Positions 48,848 through 57,600 of a DNA stretch of 64,000 nucleotides are shown here, in pieces. Both the position numbers and the translations under genes were made by a program. Within the stretch, counting starts at the first letter, position 1. Every line of letters begins with the position of its first letter. Where the stretch lies: positions 33,138,833 to 33,202,832 of the forward strand of contig CM038466.1 in the NCBI GenBank assembly GCA_021464415.1, in the 5' to 3' direction. The notes below the pieces were generated by a model. That model was not told where the DNA came from and searched no databases. It saw nothing but the letters and a program-made list of their open reading frames with translations. Origin of the DNA: Lonicera japonica (Eukaryota > Streptophyta > Magnoliopsida > Dipsacales > Caprifoliaceae).

Positions 48848-51800
48848 ATGGACCCCGCACATCCTGATAGATTGGAGGGTGACCAGGAGGAGGTCACTTT
48901 TACAGACGCTCAGGGCGTTCTCCGCTGCAGCCCTCATCATGACGACTGGGCGGACTTGGATTGGTACGATGAGGATGGGATCAACCGCGGTCGGGCGGTG
49001 GTCTATAGGGACATTACCCGGGCTGCTCCGGTCCCGGATGTCCCATGGCTCTTGATGGAGCCTGTCTCTCACGAGATTCGCCGTCGATCTCTGGTATGTC
49101 TTCCTTTTGTGTATTTATCTGTTCCATTATTTCTGTTGTTTCCTGCATGTGTTTTTAAACAATGTTAGTATGCATGCCTGCCCAGAAATGATGTCCGATT
49201 TAGTGAAACTCGTACTTTTTACCTGTGATACCCTTTAGAAAATTATAAAATGTACCCTTATAGTCCTATAACGCTCATAATTACCCCAAAGTACCCTCAG
49301 GTTTGGAAAATTACATAATTTACCCTTATAACCTTATAACTCTCATATTTACACCAAGGTACCCCCAGGTTTTGGAAAATGACATAATTTACCCCTATAG
49401 CCCTATAACTCTCATAATTACACCAAGGTACCCTCAGGTTTTTAGAAAATTACATAATTTACCCCTATAGCCCTATAACTCTCATAATTACACCAAAGTA
49501 CCCTCAGGTTTTAGAAAATTTACATAATTTACCCCTATAGCCCTATAACTCTCATAATTACACCAAAGTACCCTCAGGTTTTAGAAAATTACATAATTTA
49601 CCCCTATAGCCCTATAACTCTCATAATTACACCAAAGTACCCTCAGGTTTTAGAAAATTACATAATTTACCCCTATAGCCCTATAACTCTCATAATTACA
49701 CCAAAGTACCCTCAGGTTTTAGAAAATTACATAATTTACCCCTATAGCCCTATAACTCTCATAATTACACCAAAGTACCCTCAGGTTTTAGAAAATTACA
49801 TAATTTACCCCTATAGCCCTATAACTCTCATAATTACACCAAAGTACCCTCAGGTTTTAGAAAATTACATAATTTACCCCTATAGCCTTATAATTCTCAT
49901 AATTACACCAAAGTACCCTCAGGTTTTAGAAAATTACATAATTTACCCATAAAGCCTTATAACTCTCATAATTACACCAAAGTACCCTCAGGTTTTAGAA
50001 AATTACATAATTTACCCCTATAGCCCTATAACTCTCCTAATTACACCAAAGTACCCTCATAACCCCATACTCGTTCCTTTGTCTGCAGTGGGTTGGCCGC
50101 GGTTGGGGTTCCCCCAACACTATATCTTCGGAGTGGCGACGGGCACCGGCCCCTGTCCAGGAGTTGATCTTCGCGACTCCTTTCGGCTCCCTCTTCGACG
50201 CCCTCCCAGAGCGAGTATCTAGGGCGACAGTTTTAGTATCGGCTCTGGCTTGCCACTGGTGGGACACCACCCATACCTTTCACTGGAGCTGGGGGGAGAT
50301 GACGATGACTCCCCTCGATTTGTTTGCTTTGACCGGGATCCCTTCAGGGGGGGTCCCCATTCAGATCGATGTCCCCTTGCGTCTGACAGCCGAGGGCATC
50401 GTTAGTTCATTAGGATGGTTTCCGGAGCGACGGAGTTCCGGCGACACGATTCCTCGGGGCGTCTTGGTTACGCGGTTAGCCACAGAGAGGGCTCGACTAG
50501 CTGCTTCAGGGGTTCCTATGACCCGTCAGGAGGCGCGCCAGTATGCCCGCGTCCTCCTTCTACTGACACTTCATGATCTATTCGAGGCTCGTGGTGGGGA
50601 CACGGCTCATCTTTGGTGGTTGCCCTATCTTCGGGACTTCAGCCTCATGTTTGACTACGACTGGGGAGGCTTCATTCTTGCAGTCCTTTACGATGCCATG
50701 GACCAGGTCTCTCGTCATTTAGCCCTGAACCTCAAGGGCTTTTCTTTGCTGTGGGAGGTACATTTTTTAGTCTTTCTGTCTTTGCTTCAGTTCTTTGCTC
50801 ATTACTTGTTGATCATTGCTGATTTCTTCTATCTTTCCTTTTCAGAGCTGGTTTGTAGCTTATACCCGTCTGGGTCGCGCCCAGGTGGATCTCCTCGTTG
50901 AGAACGAGGACCAGTTCCCTTTTCTCCGCCGATTCATCGTGGGGAACTATAGGGCTCCCTATGTATACCGGACTCGGGAGACCGGAGCTGCTGCTGTTCA
51001 TGATCTGCGGGAGGAGCAGGTAAAATATTTTTAGTTTTCTTGCTTTTCCATAGTCAGATAAAGTAGAATATATAAAATACTGAAATAAAATCTTATTCTC
51101 TTTTCAGATTGAGTGGGCCCCTTGGGGTGATCTGGGTCATCATTATGGGTATGGCCGTGCTCTGACTGCCTCGAGGACCAGGCGGCTTATTCGGGATGAG
51201 TACGGTCTTCTCTTCTACTTGGGCGAGAGGGTCATTCGTCAGCATACGCCGTCCCAGTGGCCTCGTGTCCCTTTGTTCCCTCCTGTTCTGATGAGGCGGA
51301 CGGGTGAGATTGATCAAGTGATGGTGCAGGCTTTAGTCGACGGACTCGGTTTCCAGACGTTCGTCGAGGAGGGAGACTACGCTGTTTTTGCTGCCCGTTA
51401 CCTGATGAGGGAGCCGAAGGGGACTCGGGGACGGGTCTTCTACGAGAGATACCAGACTTTGGGAGGTGATCCTCATTACATACGGGGACAGACTCATTTA
51501 GCTAGGGCGGTCCCGGGTCATTTGCCACCTGTCCCTGATCAGAGGGACAACATTCCGGATTCTGAGGATGAGGATCCTGAGGGAGAGAGGGATGTTCCTG
51601 CTGCGGCTGAGGGCGGTGGTCGGCCAGAGGGCGAGGGAGGTGATGCGACAGCGGTTCCGGAGCCGCCACCTCAGGCGACACCTACGGGGGAGCAGCGCGC
51701 TGAGGGCTTCGAGTTTCCCACCGGCCCTTCCGTGTCTCCGGGGGGCCTTTTTGCTGCTGCTGAGGCTGCTGAGGGGAGAGCGGGATTTTCTGAGAGGTCC

Positions 51801-52675
51801 TGGGAGCCCGCGGACCTTGGGGCAGATTTTGATCAGTTTGGGCGGACTCCTCCCGCGGCGGTGACTACTCCTTCTAGTGGGGTACCTCCTTTGGGGGCGA
51901 CGGCCATGGTGGATCCTCCGGGGGTCCGAACATATGCTACGTTGACCCCTTTACCGACGACTGTCATGGGGCCTCCCGCCCGATCTCCGGGCTTTGGCGG
52001 CTCATCCTCTCGTCCACCCTTGTTCCCCATTCGTGAGGGGGGAGGGTCTTCTTCTGCAGCTGCTCCTGCGGGGTCATCTATTTCGTGGGTAGATCTACCT
52101 CCACTCCCCAGAGATATTTCTTATGTCGGCGCGGGCCTATGTCGATATTCTGTCCCGGAGTATCCCCTTCCCGAGGATACTTTTGATTTCTTGGGTGGTC
52201 GCTCTGATGATGAGGTATCTTCTTCAACTTCTCCTGATACTTTTATGTTTATATCTATTTATTTTGACTGTGCTGATTCTCCTCTTATTGTATGTCTTTT
52301 TTACAGAGAGTGGGTGTACGGGTGGCGGATCTACGGGCCTGGTATGCCCAGTATTTCTACAGCTGGAACCTGCTCCAGTACGTCGGTCGAGACCCTCCAG
52401 CCTACATGCGCGACTATCAGAGGGCTATCGACGTCTCCTTACGGCCGGACGACCCCCTGACCTCTTCCCATGCTAGGTCGGAGTCTAGGCGGAGTAGTAG
52501 TCGGACTTCTAGGCGGTCCCGATCTTCGGTGATTCGTCCGACGGCGCCTGTTCAGTCTACGGGTCTTTCCCAGGCGGCAGCTCCTCTTGCTCCCAGCGTC
52601 CCAGTTGTTGATCTTACTCCCGAGGAGGGCTCGGGTGATAGCGGGAGCGTGTCAAAACGCGCCCGAGTAGATTAG
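48848..52675 (+). CDS. Antisense accessory gene 1: plant mobile domain (PMD) protein, five exons
   Basis: Exons inferred from GT-AG sites: 48848-49093, 50089-50757, 50846-51019, 51108-52214 and 52307-52675. All junctions are phase 0, and together they give 2565 bp, 854 residues. Exon 2 holds THTFHWSWGEMTMTPLDL (from about residue 143), the signature of PMD/aminotransferase-like proteins such as Arabidopsis MAIN and MAIL1 and their transposon relatives. Exons 3-4 continue the domain (SWFVAYTRLGRAQVDLL, GYGRALTASRTRRLIRDEYG). A long Pro/Gly/Ser/Ala-rich, probably disordered stretch follows, and the C-terminus is basic (RRSSSRTSRRSRSS) ending KRARVD, nuclear-localisation-like. Cellular PMD proteins act in silencing and genome maintenance; the role here is unknown. 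The gene runs opposite to gag-pol, has its own promoter, and is fully open. Confidence 0.85.
49240..50060. repeat. 69-bp minisatellite inside intron 1 of the antisense PMD gene (B)
   Basis: About 12 units built on ATTTACCCCTATAGCCCTAT, AACTCTCATAATTACACC and AAAGTACCCTCAGG. Central units are almost identical, the first ones diverged. It fills most of the 995-bp intron (49094-50088); the acceptor CTGCAG follows directly. Confidence 0.95.
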
Positions 52676-52992
52676 TTTTCTTTTTCTGCATTAGTGTTAG
52701 TTGGACAGATATGTATTTACTTTAGACGGATATTTAAAAACTGTTCTTTTATTGGTTTTATAAAATATATTTATCTGTGTTTGATTATACTTTTATTCTC
52801 TGTCTGTGCAAGATATATACATATATATATAAGAGTTTGGTAATTAAAAAGTCATACCTTGTAGTGTAGTGATACTTATGTTTCCTGCAAAAAAAGAACC
52901 AAGTGAGAACAGAAAAGCATCCAGAAGTGATTCTTTTGGCAAAGATGACCATTATGTATAAGGAAAAAAGTAGGGTGCCCCCCAGATGGTTT
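52676..52992. other. Spacer between antisense genes (B)
   Basis: Presumed 3'UTR/terminator of the PMD gene and upstream region of the next gene, with a TA microsatellite at about 52810-52830. No gene seen. Confidence 0.55.
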
Positions 52993-53104
52993 TGTCGCGC
53001 GACAATCCCTCCTGGTCATGGGTTTGTCGCGCGACACTTACCCCTGAAAATGGGTTTGTCGCGCGACAAACAGGTACAGGACCCTCTTTTTTTTGCTATA
53101 AATA
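52993..53104 (+). promoter_or_regulatory. Promoter of antisense accessory gene 2: three palindromic dodecamers and TATA box
   Basis: Perfect TGTCGCGCGACA at 52993-53004, 53025-53036 and 53057-53068, each 32 bp apart, then TATAAATA at 53097-53104. The ATG is at 53143, leaving a 5'UTR of only about 10-15 bases if transcription starts 30 bp after the TATA. Element A has two copies here, so one 32-bp unit was gained or lost. Confidence 0.75.
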
Positions 53105-53142
53105 CACCCATCTTCCTTCCTTCATCCCCACACCTCTCCAAA

Positions 53143-54399
53143 ATGTCTTCCTACCGTACCAACTCTGATTTTTCTTATGTTAAAGCTCGAGATGCTCTGA
53201 TATCTTCTGAAAATGGTTTGAACTTTGGTGCATTTAGTCCTTTGGCGGGCTGGTGCCATCGTCCTGTAGATTTTTCCTTTCTGTTAGGTGCCTTGTATTT
53301 CTGGAGTCCCGCGGACCATCTCTTCCGTTTTGGACTAGACGAGCTCTGCCCAACCTATGAGGAGTTCTCCTGGCTGTTACGTTCTGACGTTTGTCTCCCG
53401 ATGGCAGTTCCTATAGAAGGAATCGGTCCCCGCGACATGCTAATTGCTCTGTTAGCCATTCCCCAAGCGGCCTGCGATGGTTTCATTGTCGACGGGCTCC
53501 TTGACCTCCACAAAATGGTGAGGTTCTTTCATCGTTATGAAGACAGGGCCTCTTACGGCGTGGGGCGTACTGCAGCGGCCCTGATTTGCCTGGTTTCTGA
53601 TATGCTGCTGGTGACGGGTTCTTCCCGTGTTGATCCGATTATCTTGAGTCTGATTTACCAGGCTAGAAATGGGGAGTCTATAGTGCCGATCATTCTTGCA
53701 GAGACCTTGAATGGTCTTGATGATGTTCAACGGGGGGCCTCGCCCTTCTTCCGAGGGAGCCCGCGTCTGCTATACATGTGGCTGTTAGAGCGCTTTCGAT
53801 CGGTGGGTTTCAGCGGAGTTCGGCTCGACAATCCGACTCATTTCTTCCATCGGCCTCTCTTTGGTGCTTTGACCATGTCTTCCTCTGATTGGACGGTGTG
53901 GTTTTCGGAGAACTTTCGGGCCATCCGGTGGAACATTCCTTGGTGGAAGCTGAGGGCGATGGTACTTAGCACCGGGGGTCAGAACTACGTTCGGCTCCGC
54001 GGGCTCTGGTTTACCTCCTTTTATCTCCCAGGTCGTCTTCTTCGGCAGTTCAACGTTCCTCAGGATATTCCTCTCGGCCTGAACAACTTCTCCTCTGAGT
54101 CCAAATTTGTGACCCAGCATGTCTCCCTATCAGTAGAGAGGATGTGGCGTGCTCGATTGACTCGGCGGTTTAACTATGCTCGTTTCGGTATTTCCAGGCC
54201 CCTCCGGGCTGACATTATCCGCTCTTGCTGGCAATCTCTAGAAGGAGAGCTGACTGATGACCCCTTTCAAATGGAGTGGTTCCGATTCATGGATTCTGAG
54301 CCTACAGAGGATGGCATTGTCTTTGCGTACCAGATTTTGGATGAGGCTCGAATTGATTTGGCCGCTGAGGACCCAGTGTGGCCAACCCCTAGGGATTAG
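53143..54399 (+). CDS. Antisense accessory gene 2: 418-aa retroelement-associated protein, DUF7745-like
   Basis: The start is taken at ATG 53143 (MSSYRTNSDFSYVKARDAL), because the TATA box is at 53097-53104 and element A conserves this ATG; the upstream in-frame extension to 52903 lies in the promoter. Single exon, stop TAG 54397-54399. Residues 52-79 read YFWSPADHLFRFGLDELCP followed by TYEEFSWLL, a pattern I associate with plant retroelement proteins of the DUF7745 type, distantly like PMD proteins; this assignment is from memory. No transmembrane segment, zinc finger or catalytic motif was recognised. It is convergent with pol, whose stop lies 228 bp away. Intact here, frameshifted in A. 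Function unknown. Confidence 0.75.
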   Translation: MSSYRTNSDFSYVKARDALISSENGLNFGAFSPLAGWCHRPVDFSFLLGALYFWSPADHLFRFGLDELCPTYEEFSWLLRSDVCLPMAVPIEGIGPRDMLIALLAIPQAACDGFIVDGLLDLHKMVRFFHRYEDRASYGVGRTAAALICLVSDMLLVTGSSRVDPIILSLIYQARNGESIVPIILAETLNGLDDVQRGASPFFRGSPRLLYMWLLERFRSVGFSGVRLDNPTHFFHRPLFGALTMSSSDWTVWFSENFRAIRWNIPWWKLRAMVLSTGGQNYVRLRGLWFTSFYLPGRLLRQFNVPQDIPLGLNNFSSESKFVTQHVSLSVERMWRARLTRRFNYARFGISRPLRADIIRSCWQSLEGELTDDPFQMEWFRFMDSEPTEDGIVFAYQILDEARIDLAAEDPVWPTPRD

Positions 54400-54627
54400 T
54401 TTCTTCTTTGTATGCTGTACTTCCTTTGTAACTCTCGGTGTTCTGAACCACCTCTTTAATAATATATGAAGGGACTTTTTATGAGAAATAAATTTCTTTA
54501 CAAAGCTTTAAACCGGGCCTGAAGTCACTTCTCAGGTTGCCTACGTTCCCCCCCTTTTTGATTTTTTTCAGAAAATACAATATTCGAGTTGGGGCTCAGG
54601 TTTACGTAGTTCTTATACATGTCGTGC

Positions 54628-57600
54628 TTATTGATAATACTTCTTCAGTCGGTCCATGTTGACTGGTGAATGTAGTAACTGCCCGTCTAGGTCAGTGAGT
54701 ATAGCGGCGCCCCCTGTATTGATTTCTTTGACGATATACGGCCCTGTCCACTTCTGCCCGAACTTTCCCCTCGGATCTCTGGCTGGCTCTCGAATTTCTT
54801 TCAACACGATGTCATTTTCAGTGATACCCCGAGTCCTCACTCTCTGGTTAAATGCTCGAGCGATTCTCTTCTGATATCCTTGATGGTGGTATGCGGCTTT
54901 CAATCTTTTCTCATCTAGTAAGGCTAGCTCGTTATAACGTGCCTGGACCCACTCCAGTTCATTGACCTGATTCTCTAGCATTACTCTGAGGGAAGGGACC
55001 TCTAACTCGACAGGGAGGACTGCTTCCATCCCGTATGTAAGCGAGAACGGGGTTGCCCCGGTAGAGACCCTTTCGGTGGTGCGGTATCCCCACAATGCAT
55101 ATGGTAATTTCTCCGGCCAGTCCTGGCAGGTGTCGGTCATCTTGCTTAGGATATTCTTCAAATTCTTGTTGGCGGCTTCAACTGCCCCATTGGTTTGTGG
55201 TCTATATGGCGAAGATTTGTGTCGGGTGATACCGTATTCCTCCATGACTGTATTAGCTTCTCCTTCGAAGTGGGTGCCGTTATCTGAGATGATCTCGTGT
55301 GGGACCCCATATCGGCAGACAATATTCCTTTTGATGAATCGGGCAACTTTCCTGGCATCCAGGGTTTGGTAAGATTCGGCTTCCACCCATTTGGTGAAGT
55401 AGTCGATGGCTACTAGTATGAATTCATGGCCGTTGCTGGCTTTGGGTGAGACTTTCCCAATGACGTCAATTCCCCAGGCTGAAAAAGGCCAGGGAGCAGT
55501 CATGTTGTACAACTCTTTTGGAGGAAGCTTCTGGGACTTAGCATAAATTTGGCATTTGTGACAACGGCGTACATGATCAGCGCAGTCAGTTTGTAGGGTA
55601 GACCAGAAATACCCTTGCCTGATGATCTTGCGGGCAAGCGTATGCCCGCTCATATGAGGTCCGCAATCGCCCCCATGTATCTGATCCATCATTCTAACTG
55701 ATTCTTCTTCGGTGAGACATTGAAGATGAGTCCCGTCGTAGTTCCTCTTATATAATCTTCCGGCACAGAGTATGAATCCTGATGCTAGTCTCCTGAGTGT
55801 GACCCGTGTTTTCTTGTCTGCTTTCTCGGGATACTGATGGTTCTTCAGCAGGTTCCAGATATCATAAAACCAAACGGTTGAGTCACCGTCTTTTTCAATT
55901 TCCACCTCAAGGGTCATGCAGTGCGCGGGTCCTGATTTCTTTTGTACCGTGAGGGTTATTTCTTCCATCCCCTCCGGAATATCGATCATAGATGCCAGGG
56001 TTGCCAATGCGTCAGCAAAACTGTTCTGGGACCTGGGGATATAGTAAAACTCCACACGCTCGAACCTTCCTGCGACTTCTTCTAGTCGGGCGAGGTAAGG
56101 GACCAATTTCTCATCTCTGATCTTCCATTCCTTCAGAACTTGATGGACCACTAGTGCTGAATCTCCGTATACCTGTATCCTCCTTATACCCCTTTGAAAA
56201 GCGATCTCTAACCCGAGTATGTAGGCTTCATATTCGGCCATATTGTTGGTGCAGAAGAAGTCCAATCGATATGATACCGGGGAGTGAGTTTGGTCTGGAG
56301 AGACTAACAGGATGCCTATCCCGTTTCCGTTCCGATTGGCGGCCCCGTCAAAGTACAACCTCCAGTCTTCATTGATCTCGACGTTCATGATGGTTTCGTC
56401 CGGGAATTCGGCTTCTTCTATCATGTCTCCCAATATCGGATTGTGGGCCAGGTAATCAGCTATGATCTTGCCTTTGACTGCCTTCTGGGTCATGTAGGTG
56501 ATGTCGAATTCGGAGAGTAGAAATAACCATTTTGCCATTCGATTCGAGAGAGCCGGTTTCTCGAAGAGGTATTTCAACGGATCAATCCGTGATGCCAGGA
56601 TGACTGGAAAAACTAGCATGTAGTGCCGTAGTTTCTGTGTTACCCAGACGAGAGCGGTACACAATTTTTCCAATGGTGTGTAGTTTATCTCAAATGGGGA
56701 TAGCTTTTTGCTGAGGAAATAGATGGCCTGCTCCTTCCGGGTATCGGTGAGGTGTTGGGCTAGCATTGCTCCCGCGGCTGAATCAGTGACGGTTAGGTAT
56801 AGAATTAGTGGTAGTCCGATCTGAGGCGGGGCTAACACTGGGGGCTTGGAGAGGTAATCTTTGATTTTGTCAAAAGCCTCCTGGCATTGATCGTTCCATT
56901 CTCCTGTTGAAGACTTCCTCAGGAGTTTGAAGATGGGTTCGCACTTTTGAGTGAGCTGAGAGATAAACCTACTGATGTACTGCAGATTACCCAAAAAACC
57001 CCAGATTTCTCTCTCGGTACGAGGCTCGGGCATGTCTTGGATAGCTTGAACTTTAGCGGGGTCCACCTCGATTCCTTTCTTACTGACGACATATCCCAGG
57101 AGTTTTCCTTTGGTTACCCCGAACACACATTTCTGCGGATTGAGTCTCATCTGATACTGGCGGAGCCGATCAAAGAAGGCTCGCAAGGCTGGTACGTGGC
57201 CTTCCCTCTCTTTTGACTTGATTATCATGTCGTCTACATATACCTCTACTTCTTTGTGAATCATGTCGTGAAAGATAGCCGTAGCTGCCCTCTGATATGT
57301 TGCCCCGGCGTTCTTCAGCCCAAACGGCATAACGGTGTAGCAGTATGTTCCCCACGGTGTGATAAATGCTGTTTTCTCCTGGTGATCCGGGTGCATCTTG
57401 ATCTGGTTATATCCGGCAAAACCATCCACAAATGACTTCAGGGCGTGGTTGGCAGTATTATCTACTATCAAATCGATGTTGGGCAATGGAAAATCGTCCT
57501 TTGGACAAGCTTTATTGAGATCCCGGTAATCCACACACATGCGGACTTTCCCATTAGCCTTTGGAACAGGCACGATGTTGGCTAACCACGAGGGGTACTC

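Noticed and set aside
52903..53142. 80-residue N-terminal extension of the second antisense protein
   Set aside because: It overlaps the dodecamers and TATA box; the conserved ATG at 53143 follows the TATA box, and the element A extension differs.
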